Positions 1 to 8,002 are shown, counted from the stretch's first letter. The stretch: 64,000 nucleotides of DNA from CAVXXB01 sp963765585 (GCA_963765585.1 CAVXXB010000015.1:286072-350071); one strand, 5' to 3'. The notes: generated by a model from the letters alone, not told the origin. A program made the numbers and translations.

Positions 1-2
1 AT

Positions 3-383
3 TTTATTGCAAAATATGCAAAAGACAATAACAAAGATATCAAGGGGATTTCAAAAGAGGCTCTTGAGAAGCTATTAAAATATGACTTTCCCGGTAACAT
101 CAGAGAACTGGAAAATCTTATCGAACATGCAACCATTATGTGTCGTGGCGAACATATCTCCCAAGTGGATTTTCCACCCGAATTGAAAGTATATCCAGAG
201 AAATCCATAATTGATCCATCGAACCTGGAACATGGCTATGAAGAAAAGTTAAAAACATTTGAAACAGAAATGATCCTTGCCGCAATTGAACAAGAAAAGG
301 GCAATCAAAGTGCTGCTGCCAGAAACCTGGGGATTTCAGAACGTCATCTGCGTTCCAGGCTGCAAATTCTTGGGCTTAAATAA
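3..383 (+). CDS. Sigma-54-dependent response regulator, C-terminal part (NtrC family)
   Basis: The frame is open from the left edge, so the receiver and most of the AAA+ domain lie outside the window. The visible part holds the end of the AAA+ domain, with the diagnostic FPGNIRELENLIEHA segment, followed by a Fis-type helix-turn-helix (NQSAAARNLGISERHLRSRL) close to the C terminus. Proteins of this family bind tandem upstream sites and use ATP hydrolysis to open sigma-54 promoters. The gene sits directly upstream of tandem palindromes and a sigma-54-like promoter, so it is a good candidate to control the secreted-protein genes that follow. That link is inference from position. The family assignment is secure. 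Confidence 0.93.
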   Translation, partial: FIAKYAKDNNKDIKGISKEALEKLLKYDFPGNIRELENLIEHATIMCRGEHISQVDFPPELKVYPEKSIIDPSNLEHGYEEKLKTFETEMILAAIEQEKGNQSAAARNLGISERHLRSRLQILGLK

Positions 384-411
384 AATCTAAACCCACATAT
401 TCTAATATTTC

Positions 412-448
412 TCGCCTTACACGTCTTACAACTCGACAATCCGGTCGA
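412..448. promoter_or_regulatory. Tandem upstream activator sites for promoter at 527
   Basis: A perfect inverted repeat TCGAC-N6-GTCGA lies at 433-448. A weaker copy, TCGCC-N6-GTCTT, lies exactly 21 bp upstream at 412-427. They sit about 85-115 bp upstream of the -24 element at 527. The same arrangement recurs upstream of the next sigma-54-like promoter at 1473. Spacing and dyad symmetry fit enhancer sites of an NtrC-family activator, probably the adjacent one. Confidence 0.6.
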
Positions 449-526
449 ATTAATAATTTTTCAGGTCAAATTCAATTCAGATCTATTCTGTTGTTTTTAC
501 ACAGCTTACACAGTATTTTTTTGCAT

Positions 527-542
527 TGGCACGGTTATTGAA
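527..542 (+). promoter_or_regulatory. Sigma-54-type promoter
   Basis: TGGCACG-N4-TTGAA matches the -24/-12 consensus with correct spacing. Only the C of the -12 TTGC is replaced. The start codon it would serve is at 589 with an AGGAGG at 577-582. Confidence 0.65.
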
Positions 543-588
543 CAGTTACCAATCAAATCAATATCAACCAAGCAACAGGAGGTGTACC

Positions 589-1302
589 ATGCAACGTTTT
601 TCATTTTTCTCATTTATCTTAGCTTTAATTTTATCATTCTCTCTTACAATGGCTCAAGAATCCGATCCGGAGAAGGCCCAGGTTAAAAACCAGGTTCAGG
701 TAAAAGAACAGACTCAAACCAAGGCAAAAGTCCAATCGAAAGAGCAAACTAAGAAAAAAGAAAAATCTCAGGAACAGGTTCAGGAGAAAACAGCTGAGCA
801 AACCCAGGTGAAGTCAATGCAACAGGTAAAAGTTCAGGATGGCCAAATGGCAAAAAATCAATACAAATTTGTCGATAACAATGGTGACGGGTTTAATGAC
901 AATGCTCCCGATCACGATGGTGACGGAATTCCCAATGGCCAGGACGCAGATTATGAAGGCAGCAAAGCAAGAAAAGGGAATGGTAAAGGCGGATTTGTTG
1001 ATGAAAATGGTGACGGTATAAATGATAATGCCGAAGATTGGGATGGTGACGGAATTCCCAATGGTCAGGATCCCGATTTTGAACGTCCGCAGGATGGAAC
1101 CGGACAGAATAATCAGAATCGTCATGGTTATCAAACACAGACAAACAAAGGCGGATTTGGACCGGGTGATGGAAGCGGTCATGCAGGCATCGGACCGCAA
1201 GACGGAACCGGTTACGGATCTGGTAACGGTACTGGTGATTGTGACGGCACTGGTTCAAAAGGAACAGCACAGGGTCGCAAAGGAAGTGGCAAGAAAAACT
1301 GA
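589..1302 (+). CDS. Secreted protein with thrombospondin type 3-like calcium-binding repeats
   Basis: This predicted 237-residue protein starts with a clear signal peptide (MQRFSFFSFILALILSFSLT, then MAQ). A long Lys/Gln/Glu-rich low-complexity segment (about residues 25-85) follows, then two DxNGDG..D.DGDGIPNGQD repeats that resemble Ca-binding TSP3/EF-hand-like loops, and a Gly/Asp-rich tail. ATG 589 is chosen because AGGAGG lies 6 bp upstream; the frame extends further upstream only through the promoter itself. The next protein (1522) has the same plan in shorter form. Function is unknown; a structural or adhesive envelope role is plausible. A strong terminator follows. Confidence 0.85.
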   Translation: MQRFSFFSFILALILSFSLTMAQESDPEKAQVKNQVQVKEQTQTKAKVQSKEQTKKKEKSQEQVQEKTAEQTQVKSMQQVKVQDGQMAKNQYKFVDNNGDGFNDNAPDHDGDGIPNGQDADYEGSKARKGNGKGGFVDENGDGINDNAEDWDGDGIPNGQDPDFERPQDGTGQNNQNRHGYQTQTNKGGFGPGDGSGHAGIGPQDGTGYGSGNGTGDCDGTGSKGTAQGRKGSGKKN

Positions 1303-1314
1303 AATCATTCTCTT

Positions 1315-1348
1315 AAAAAAACCTCTCAATACGAGAGGTTTTTTTTTG
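1315..1348 (+). terminator. Rho-independent terminator
   Basis: The stem AAACCTCTC / GAGAGGTTT has an AATAC loop and is followed by a run of T. It closes the 589-1302 transcription unit. Confidence 0.9.
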
Positions 1349-1360
1349 CCCATTTCTAAA

Positions 1361-1397
1361 TCGACGAGACGGTCTAATCTATCGACCGAATGGTCGA
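1361..1397. promoter_or_regulatory. Tandem upstream activator sites for promoter at 1473
   Basis: TCGAC-N6-GTCGA (1382-1397, perfect) and TCGAC-N6-GTCTA (1361-1376) are spaced 21 bp apart, about two helical turns. The perfect copy is centred about 85 bp upstream of the -24 GG. This copies the arrangement at 412-448. Confidence 0.65.
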
Positions 1398-1472
1398 GAT
1401 TTTTTCCACACCACACATATTAGTATTTCCCTATCTTTATTATTAATAAATGGTTACAAGCAAATAATATTC

Positions 1473-1488
1473 TGGCATAATAATTGTA
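1473..1488 (+). promoter_or_regulatory. Sigma-54-type promoter
   Basis: TGGCATA-N4-TTGTA has correct -24/-12 spacing. The -12 element has T where TTGC is usual. It lies 34 bp upstream of the start codon at 1522. Confidence 0.6.
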
Positions 1489-1521
1489 GTAATAATATAA
1501 AATATTATATCGGAGAAAAAA

Positions 1522-1932
1522 ATGCGCTATATGCTTTTTATTATATTGATCACAGGATTTCTGGCAGGTAGTACCTTTGCTCAGGAGTCTGAAAAAAAAG
1601 AAGTTAAAAAGGAAAAACAGACTCAGGACCAGGTCAAAAAACAAAATCAAAAATTTGTGGACCTGGATGGGGATGGTTTTAATGACAACGCCCCGGATCA
1701 TGACGGCGATGGCATCCCAAACGGACTGGATCCCGATTGGCAAAAACAACAAGATAAATTTGTAGACTTGGATGGAGATGGAATTAACGATAATGCCTTT
1801 CAGGAACAGAATAGAAACAGAAAACAAATATCCGGTCCTGCGAATACTTCAAATCGACAAATGGGAACACCTCAGGTAAAGACCCCGGATCAACAGGAAC
1901 AGCAAAAGGGTAAAAAAGGAAAAAAACAGTAG
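1522..1932 (+). CDS. Small secreted protein with TSP3-like calcium-binding repeats
   Basis: A 136-residue protein with signal peptide (MRYMLFIILITGFLAGSTFA-Q), a Lys/Glu/Gln-rich linker, and two copies of the DLDGDGFNDNAPD / DGDGIPNGLDPD type repeat between about residues 47 and 90. A basic, Gln-rich tail follows. It is a shorter paralogue of the protein at 589. It is followed 7 bp later by a beta-barrel gene, so the two are probably co-transcribed from the sigma-54-type promoter at 1473 and may work together at the outer membrane. No known enzyme domain is visible. Confidence 0.82.
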   Translation: MRYMLFIILITGFLAGSTFAQESEKKEVKKEKQTQDQVKKQNQKFVDLDGDGFNDNAPDHDGDGIPNGLDPDWQKQQDKFVDLDGDGINDNAFQEQNRNRKQISGPANTSNRQMGTPQVKTPDQQEQQKGKKGKKQ

Positions 1933-1939
1933 ATCAAAT

Positions 1940-3079
1940 ATGAATTGGTTTAAACTTATTATCATCCTGACAATATCATTCAATGCGCTTCATGCGCAAC
2001 TACAAAGTTATGTGTACTTCAATGAAGCATATGAAAGTAATCCATTCCTCATTCCGGAACCTCAGGAAAGCTGGGTTTCAACCCTTGAGGGCGGTCTTCA
2101 GTTAAATTTTTCATCCCTGGCATTGAGCTATAACGGTAGTTATACCAGTTTCTCAAATTTTGAAGACCGGAGTTATTACTGGCATCAGGCTGCTTTTTTT
2201 GGCTCATTCGCAAGAACAAACCTTGGAGTCTACTTAAATCAAAGGTTTAACAGATCCGATTATAGTGTGTATAATTATAACACCATCACGGCATATGTGA
2301 ACCATTCCGAAACTATAAATAGCGTTAATCTGTATCTGGCCTCTAATGTATCGCTGAATAATTACCCGGAAATACAAGAAATAGATAATTTGGAGATAAA
2401 CGGAACGGTAAGATTAAATAAAAGTTTTGAAACACGAACAACAGTTATTGCTGGGTTCTCCCTGCACTACAAAGATTATACCTCGTCATATTCATATATC
2501 GATACCCTGACCAGAACATCAGGATCGGGTTCCGGAGGAAGCCAGAGTTCGACTATGCAAACCATCTTACAACCCGTAGAGGTAGATGCCCCCTCCGTAT
2601 CACAGATGGAATACTGGATGCGCCTGGCACAGTCTTTGAGTCAAACAACCGGATTAGCATTGCAATACAGGGCACGCAACAATATTAAGGGGGCCGTCCG
2701 ATACCTGCCTGGTTTACCCTATAATTATAATCAGGAGTCAGAAATCTTTGATGACCCGATGGGATATGAATTGCAATCCATTGGTGCCGATATCACACAA
2801 TTACTACCCGGCCAATTAATCTTAAAAGCCAGCACATACCTTGGCAAGAAAAATTATACAGTACAGGGTATATACACAGATAGTGAAACATTTGTTGAGG
2901 AGGTTTTGCGAACCGATGAATATCAAACGTCTCATATGAGCCTGCAGAAAAATTTTAACATCCATAATACCAGGCTGACTATTGCACTCTGGTATAGATG
3001 GATAAACAATAAATCAAATAGTTATTGGTATAATTACAAAAACCATTATGGCAGTATTTCCTTAAGTTTAAATATTTGA
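1940..3079 (+). CDS. Predicted outer-membrane beta-barrel protein
   Basis: 379 residues with signal peptide (MNWFKLIIILTISFNALHA-Q). The rest is rich in alternating aromatic/polar strands (YNGSYTSFSNF, LALQYRARNN, LTIALWYRW) and ends in a strand finishing SLSLNI, as in many outer-membrane barrels. A Gly/Ser-rich loop (SGSGSGGSQSS) lies near the middle. No specific family is recognised. It sits 7 bp after the TSP3-like protein gene, which suggests an operon and possibly a barrel-plus-exported-partner pair. Confidence 0.72.
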   Translation: MNWFKLIIILTISFNALHAQLQSYVYFNEAYESNPFLIPEPQESWVSTLEGGLQLNFSSLALSYNGSYTSFSNFEDRSYYWHQAAFFGSFARTNLGVYLNQRFNRSDYSVYNYNTITAYVNHSETINSVNLYLASNVSLNNYPEIQEIDNLEINGTVRLNKSFETRTTVIAGFSLHYKDYTSSYSYIDTLTRTSGSGSGGSQSSTMQTILQPVEVDAPSVSQMEYWMRLAQSLSQTTGLALQYRARNNIKGAVRYLPGLPYNYNQESEIFDDPMGYELQSIGADITQLLPGQLILKASTYLGKKNYTVQGIYTDSETFVEEVLRTDEYQTSHMSLQKNFNIHNTRLTIALWYRWINNKSNSYWYNYKNHYGSISLSLNI

Positions 3080-3098
3080 ACAGGCGATTCACATCTCT

Positions 3099-3185
3099 AT
3101 GAAAAAAAAATTCAATTGGCGCGCTTTTCTCAGTCTGTACATCGTTTACTCGTTTATTATAATCACTATATCTGGAACAATTTAG
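3099..3185 (+). pseudogene. Truncated N terminus of a DUF4405/cytochrome b-like membrane protein
   Basis: A 28-codon frame starts KKKFNWRAFLSLYIVYSF and ends after SGTI at a TAG. The NWRA...SLY...SF......SG pattern resembles the first membrane helix of DUF4405 (cytochrome b561-like) proteins, which often accompany multiheme cytochromes. The remaining helices are missing: the sequence after the stop is AT-rich and shows no continuation. It is probably a deletion remnant beside the pentaheme cytochrome gene. The family call is from memory of the motif and is tentative. Confidence 0.4.
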
Positions 3186-3338
3186 TCCGCGTGAGTTAAT
3201 GGATCAAATTGAATCTTTGAATTAGCGCTTCATAAAATATAAAAATTTGTGCACTAAATACAATAAACTGTTCCAAAAAATAAGAAATTCTTTGGCACAT
3301 TTTTCTACATATTTACCTTTTTTTATTCAAAATATGAC

Positions 3339-3354
3339 TGGCACAAACTTTGTT
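3339..3354 (+). promoter_or_regulatory. Sigma-54-type promoter upstream of pentaheme cytochrome
   Basis: TGGCACA-N4-TTGTT has consensus spacing, 48 bp upstream of the start codon at 3402. No TCGAC-N6-GTCGA site is seen within 120 bp upstream, so a different activator may act here. The rest of 3080-3401 holds only the membrane-protein remnant. Confidence 0.55.
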
Positions 3355-3401
3355 GTATCATCGTATCTATCCCCCTACAAAAATATCAAAGGAGTTTTCC
3401 T

Positions 3402-4766
3402 ATGACGAGTAAATGCTGGAATTTTCTCAATTTATTTCTGATGATCATTTTAATGTATTCTTCTTTGTCAGCTCAGGATATGCCCGCTGGCGATGAATTA
3501 CTTGGAACCGGGTCATATGACCAGTTTGAGAATCCGGTGGCGTGTGGTTCCTGTCATATTGATTTTTATATGCAATGGCAACAGGCTATGATGTCGCAGG
3601 CCTATACTCATCATTGGGATGAGATTGAGTATTTTAAACTGGCCGTACCGCATGCGGAAAAGGATTCAGTTGTGGCCGGTGTAAAAGCTGGGTGCAACGG
3701 TTGCCATACACCAATGGCATTTATCGCTGGAGATGTACCGCCTCCGGAACCTGCTATGAATTCCAGGGCAAATGAAAGTGTTTCGTGCGAAGTTTGTCAT
3801 ACCATAACCGGACGAAAGGGAGATACCTCCGTTAATTACAATTATACTATTAATCCCGGAAAAACGAAATATGGTAATCGTGATGGTGTGGTTTCACCTC
3901 ATCATACCACCGAAAAAAGTGAGTTTTTAAGCACAGCTGAGTTTTGTGGTACTTGTCATAATGAATTAAATCCTTATGGTATCTGGGTAAAGTCAACTCA
4001 GTTGGAATGGGCAGAGGGACCGTATGCAAAAGAAGGCGTTCGCTGCCATAATTGCCATATGCCAAAAGCCAAAGGCCGCAATTCAAAAATGTCCGCAGAA
4101 TATGAAGATGTTTCGCAACATCTTTTCCATGGTGCACACTCGCCCAGTAAACTTCGCGGTTCAGTTGAACTCAGAATGCATCCGGATATCAGAGAAATCG
4201 AACCCGGCGAGGTAATTACACTCAAAGTACAAGTTTTCAATCATAAAGCAGGACACAAAATCCCATCCGGATCAGCAGAGGAAAGACAGCTTTGGCTCAC
4301 AGTTATGGCCTATGATGCCGAGGGTAATGCCTATCACCTTCCGGTTGACAAAAAAGGGTTTGAGGGTGAAGAGTATACCATTTCATCTAATGAACTGGCG
4401 TACCAGGATATGGGGATGATGATGGATCTGCCCGATTTTAAAGGGGTTGCCAGAGACGCACTGCCATATGAAGGCGACCGGGTATTTCGCTTACCCTATT
4501 TTGATCCGCAGGGTCGGTTGACAATCGCTCAATGGAATACCAAATCACTGGGTGTAGATTACAGAGTCGGTCCAAGAGAAACCAAAATTGAGACGTTTAC
4601 CTGGCAAACGCCGGATGATCTTCCGGAAGGCACGATTCGGTGTGTGGCAGAGATCAACTACCGGAAACTTGTAAAATCAGTAGGTGAATTTTTGGAAGTA
4701 CCGGCAGAGGAAATGGAAACACAATTAATAAATAGGACCGAAACGTATTTTGAGATTGTCTACTAG
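3402..4766 (+). CDS. Pentaheme c-type cytochrome (cytochrome c554-like)
   Basis: 454 residues. A signal peptide ends at SLSAQ (residue 25). Five CXXCH heme-binding motifs are at about residues 48 (CGSCH), 98 (CNGCH), 129 (CEVCH), 182 (CGTCH) and 215 (CHNCH). This is the architecture of cytochrome c554/c-prime type multiheme electron carriers. The C-terminal 220 residues lack hemes and look like a beta-sandwich domain (HKAGHKIPSGSAEER, LPEGTIRCVAEINYRKL), common in this group. It probably moves electrons in the periplasm or at the outer membrane. AGGAG precedes the start. The gene stands alone but is followed by a monoheme outer-membrane protein. Confidence 0.9.
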   Translation: MTSKCWNFLNLFLMIILMYSSLSAQDMPAGDELLGTGSYDQFENPVACGSCHIDFYMQWQQAMMSQAYTHHWDEIEYFKLAVPHAEKDSVVAGVKAGCNGCHTPMAFIAGDVPPPEPAMNSRANESVSCEVCHTITGRKGDTSVNYNYTINPGKTKYGNRDGVVSPHHTTEKSEFLSTAEFCGTCHNELNPYGIWVKSTQLEWAEGPYAKEGVRCHNCHMPKAKGRNSKMSAEYEDVSQHLFHGAHSPSKLRGSVELRMHPDIREIEPGEVITLKVQVFNHKAGHKIPSGSAEERQLWLTVMAYDAEGNAYHLPVDKKGFEGEEYTISSNELAYQDMGMMMDLPDFKGVARDALPYEGDRVFRLPYFDPQGRLTIAQWNTKSLGVDYRVGPRETKIETFTWQTPDDLPEGTIRCVAEINYRKLVKSVGEFLEVPAEEMETQLINRTETYFEIVY

Positions 4767-4783
4767 ACATTTTAGAAACTGAT

Positions 4784-4970
4784 AAAACACAGAGAGCACA
4801 GAGAGAATAGTAATTAGTTATTGGAAACTGGGAATTAGAACTTCGAAAATATGTTAAATAATGTAATTAGAAATTGTTTATAGATATATTCAATTTATAA
4901 TTCCATATTGCTTATTGCCAACGGCCAATTGAATTTTTATTTATTTTTCTGTGTCCTCTGTAAAGTTTTA
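4784..4970. repeat. Fold-back intergenic element (CACAGAG type)
   Basis: The left end has tandem ACACAGAG / GCACAGAG near 4786-4805. The right end has the inverted form CTGTGTCCTCTGT at 4949-4961. The interior holds AT-rich TTAGTTATTGG / CTTATTGCCAA segments that also pair. It is one of at least seven similar elements in the window. Confidence 0.6.
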
Positions 4971-5012
4971 CAATTACCAATTTATAATCTTAATTTTACT
5001 TCGGAGGTTCAC

Positions 5013-6191
5013 ATGGTAACGAGATTTGTGAAATATGTAATTTTATTTATTTTCCTTTTGTTAGTACTTCCTGTGAAACAAGCATTAGCTATACCCGCTT
5101 TCGCAAGAAAGTACAAAATTTCTTGCAGCACATGTCATATCGCCATTCCAAAATTGAAAGCGTACGGTAACGAGTTTGCCGGTAATGGATTTTTGTTACC
5201 CGATGGAGAAGAGCCTAAAAGAGCTTATATCGAAACCGGGGATGAATCGCTGACCCTGTTGCGTGAATTACCTCTTGCAGTGCGGTTTGATGCCTATGTG
5301 CAATTAGCAAACAGAGATGAGGCCAAAGCAGATCTGGAAGTTCCATACGGTATAAAATTGATGAGTGGCGGGCCCATATCAAAGAGAATATCCTACTATT
5401 TTTATTTCTATATTTCAGAACGTGGAGAAGTCGCCGGTGTGGAAGACGCCATTCTGTTTTTCAATGATATCGGTAATATTCCCCTCGACCTGGCAGTTGG
5501 GCAATTTCAGGTTTCCGATCCACTTTATAAACGTGAACTACGACTCACATTTGAGGATTATCAAATATACCGGATCAGGCAGGGTAAAAGTGAGGCAAAT
5601 ATGATATATGATCGTGGTCTTGCATTATCCTATGGCTTCAATTTTGGCCTGGATCTGATGGGTATGATTGTAAATGGCAATGGAATTAAAGCAGCCGGTG
5701 AAGATAAAATTTTTGATTTTGATACCAATAAAAGTTATGCATTACGGGCACTGCAAAATTTCGGCATGTTTAATATTGGTCTGTTTGGATATGCCGGAAG
5801 GGAAACCATAAAAGATTCGTCAAACGCAACAAATAATATTTACATTTTTGGTCCGGATATATCAATGGGTGAAGAAAACTGGGAATTAAATGTTCAATAC
5901 CTTGTTCGTCAGGGTTCTAATCCATATTTTTTACCTACCGATCCTACCAAACTAAAATCTCAGGGGGGCTTTGCTGAATTTACATTTATGCCAAATGCAG
6001 ATGAGTCTTTGTTTCTATATACATTACTATATAATTATATCGACTCTGAAGAAGAAGGTCTTGACTATAACACTTTGACGTTTAGCGTCAGTCATATGGC
6101 AAGAAGAAATGTACGCGTTTTGGCGGAAATCACACAGGATTTTATTAGCAAGAAACCAAGATTAACACTTGGAATTGTATCTGCATTCTGA
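5013..6191 (+). CDS. Monoheme cytochrome / outer-membrane beta-barrel protein
   Basis: 392 residues from ATG 5013, chosen because CGGAGG lies just upstream and a signal peptide (VKYVILFIFLLLVLP...ALA) follows at once. A single heme motif (CSTCH, residues 38-42) stands right after the cleavage site in the segment IPAFARKYKISCSTCH. The remaining about 340 residues are barrel-like, with repeated aromatic-rich strands and a final LTLGIVSAF. The same plan (an IPAFARKY-like start, one CXXCH, then a barrel) occurs in uncharacterised outer-membrane cytochromes of many Gram-negatives. It may pass electrons across the outer membrane with the upstream pentaheme protein; that is inference. Confidence 0.8.
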   Translation: MVTRFVKYVILFIFLLLVLPVKQALAIPAFARKYKISCSTCHIAIPKLKAYGNEFAGNGFLLPDGEEPKRAYIETGDESLTLLRELPLAVRFDAYVQLANRDEAKADLEVPYGIKLMSGGPISKRISYYFYFYISERGEVAGVEDAILFFNDIGNIPLDLAVGQFQVSDPLYKRELRLTFEDYQIYRIRQGKSEANMIYDRGLALSYGFNFGLDLMGMIVNGNGIKAAGEDKIFDFDTNKSYALRALQNFGMFNIGLFGYAGRETIKDSSNATNNIYIFGPDISMGEENWELNVQYLVRQGSNPYFLPTDPTKLKSQGGFAEFTFMPNADESLFLYTLLYNYIDSEEEGLDYNTLTFSVSHMARRNVRVLAEITQDFISKKPRLTLGIVSAF

Positions 6192-6259
6192 AAATATGCA
6201 AGACTCAGCTATTCTGAGTATCAAGATATTTACTCTATACTTATTTATTTTGGATAAAA

Positions 6260-6286
6260 AAAAGGAGAAGCGGTGCTTCTCCTTTT
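6260..6286. terminator. Bidirectional terminator
   Basis: AAAAGGAGAAGC / GCTTCTCCTTTT form a perfect 12-bp stem with a GGT loop, flanked by A and T runs. It lies between the converging 5013-6191 gene and the small minus-strand gene. Confidence 0.85.
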
Positions 6287-6323
6287 CTGAGTAGAGGAAT
6301 CTATTTTCTTTTATGTTATAGTT

Positions 6324-6485
6324 TTAATCTATAATCGATCTGGCCATTAATACGACTGCTGGTTTAACACGGGTATTTACTACTTTCACCACTCTTTTAG
6401 ACACATCTGCTATATCTGCAATGAACATGTACGCAAATGGTATTATGTAAGCCAGTATGACTATTCCTATGATTGCTTCCTTCAT
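6324..6485 (-). CDS. Small single-helix membrane protein (53 aa)
   Basis: ATG at 6485 follows AAGGAG by 9 bp on the minus strand. The protein begins MKEAIIGIVILAYIIPFAYM, one membrane helix. A short basic/amphipathic region (VSKRVVKVVNTRVKP) comes next and it ends ARSIID. A bidirectional terminator lies directly downstream. No family is recognised. The good ribosome site and the terminator on the correct side make a real gene likely. Confidence 0.65.
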   Translation of the reverse strand: MKEAIIGIVILAYIIPFAYMFIADIADVSKRVVKVVNTRVKPAVVLMARSIID

Positions 6486-6596
6486 CTTCCGTCTCCTTGA
6501 TTTGAAATATAATACGCAAACGTTTCTTTGTTTGTTTCATATTTTTTTATTAATCCGTAAATTCTCGGAAAATTTTTAACAGAAATGAGGAGAACT

Positions 6597-7505
6597 ATGG
6601 GAAGTGTAAAGGATTTGCGCATTATTAAATCGCCTACAAGCGACAGAGCCGGAATAGGACATTTCCGGTTTTCTGATAGATATTCGGTATTTGATTGGGG
6701 AGAAATGCCGGATTTGATCACCGATAAAGGAAAAGCATTATGTATTATGGGTGCATTTTTTTTCGAGAAACTTGAAGAAATGGGTATACACACCCATTAC
6801 CAGGGTGTTCTTTACCATGGAGGTGTAAAGCGACTGAACGAAATCAAGGAAGCCGTTGATACCATGCAGGTTGCCTTGGTACAAGTAGTCAAACCAAATA
6901 ATCTTGAGGGCAAATATGATTATTCCATGTATAACAGGGGTAAAACAAACATCCTCATTCCACTTGAAGTTATCTACCGGAACAGTTTACCGGAAGGTTC
7001 AAGCGTTTTCCGCCGGTTAAAAAAGGGAACATTGAAATTAGAAGACATCGGTTTAGATAGTATGCCTAAACCAAACGATGTATTCACAGAACCTCTTTTA
7101 GACGTGTCAACCAAATTGGAAGTCACTGACCGTTATATGACCTGGAATGAGGCTCAGCAAATTTCAGCGGTCTCAGATGATGAGCTAAATACCATATTGG
7201 AAACGACAAAACAAATAAACAACATCATATCAGAACAGGCAGAAAAAGCAGGATTGGTAAATGAGGATGGGAAGGTCGAATTTGCCTATGATTCTGAACG
7301 AAAATTGATGCTTGTGGATATTCTTGGAACACCTGATGAATGTCGATTTACATATCAGGGTATGCAGGTTAGTAAAGAAGTGGCAAGGAATTATTACCGT
7401 AACACACCATGGTATAATCAAATAGAAGAGGCAAAAGAAAAAGACAGGCAAAATTGGAAAAACCTGGTCGATTCCCCGCCCAAAGCTGCCCACTCGTTTT
7501 TTTGA
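6597..7505 (+). CDS. purC: Phosphoribosylaminoimidazole-succinocarboxamide synthase (SAICAR synthetase)
   Basis: 302 residues from ATG 6597, preceded by GAGGAG; the ATG at 6585 is less likely because that Shine-Dalgarno would lie inside it. The protein matches the archaeal-like PurC subgroup: SVKDLRIIKSP near the N terminus, GIGHFRFSDRYSVFDWGEMPD (residues about 19-39), and THYQGV. PurC joins aspartate to CAIR in purine biosynthesis, using ATP. No other purine gene is nearby, so it stands alone as a single-gene unit read away from the small membrane protein. Confidence 0.9.
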   Translation: MGSVKDLRIIKSPTSDRAGIGHFRFSDRYSVFDWGEMPDLITDKGKALCIMGAFFFEKLEEMGIHTHYQGVLYHGGVKRLNEIKEAVDTMQVALVQVVKPNNLEGKYDYSMYNRGKTNILIPLEVIYRNSLPEGSSVFRRLKKGTLKLEDIGLDSMPKPNDVFTEPLLDVSTKLEVTDRYMTWNEAQQISAVSDDELNTILETTKQINNIISEQAEKAGLVNEDGKVEFAYDSERKLMLVDILGTPDECRFTYQGMQVSKEVARNYYRNTPWYNQIEEAKEKDRQNWKNLVDSPPKAAHSFF

Positions 7506-7786
7506 ACTTTTAAGTCAACTGTATCAAAGTGCCTGTAACGAAATAACGGAAAAAGAGTGGTTTAGTGTTCCACCACTAAAATCGATTTTAGTTGAAATCC
7601 AGGAACAAATTTCCGGTTAAAGTGGTTTTGAGTGGGTACAGGTTACAAGGTTCAGGTTAATTTATTCTTTTTGCGAGCTAAGCGAAGCGATCTCAGGATT
7701 TTTTTTATAGAACGCGGATTACACGGATTAACGCGGAATATAAAAAATAGAAATCAATATTATAAATTAGATATTAGGATTTAATC
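7506..7786. other. Intergenic region with an 18-bp perfect palindrome
   Basis: No gene is seen. A hairpin (TTTAGTG / CACTAAA, 7561-7580) overlaps a perfect palindrome ACTAAAATCGATTTTAGT at 7575-7592. A repeat word of the family GAACGCGGATTACACGGATT lies near 7711-7736 and recurs, with small changes, near 39810. Confidence 0.5.
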
Positions 7787-7993
7787 ATGAACAATAGAAC
7801 AGTAAATATACCAGGGATGAGCTGCGAGCATTGTGTTCGGACCATCGAAACCGAACTGAGTGAGATGGAAGGCGTCCAGTCAGCAAAAGCGGATTTAACA
7901 GATAAATCTTTATCTATTTCCTGGGACGGGCCACTGGGATGGGATGACATTGTAACGCTGTTGAATGAAATTAATTATCCGCCTGCAGAATAA
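7787..7993 (+). CDS. Heavy-metal-associated domain protein, copper chaperone-like
   Basis: A 68-residue single HMA domain with the metal-binding motif MSCEHC (Cys13, Cys16) and the usual beta-alpha-beta spacing ending YPPAE. CopZ-type chaperones carry Cu(I) to P-type ATPases. The gene is 9 bp upstream of copA and almost certainly in the same operon. Confidence 0.92.
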   Translation: MNNRTVNIPGMSCEHCVRTIETELSEMEGVQSAKADLTDKSLSISWDGPLGWDDIVTLLNEINYPPAE

Positions 7994-8002
7994 ACACTTA
8001 TA

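Noticed and set aside
814..1270. Antisense frames of about 125-128 codons opposite the TSP3-like gene
   Set aside because: They are shadows of the Asp/Gly-rich repeat coding; no ribosome site, and opposite to a clear secreted protein.
1022..1423. 133-codon frame overlapping the end of the first TSP3-like gene
   Set aside because: It runs through the terminator at 1315-1348 and the enhancer sites, and lacks a start signal.
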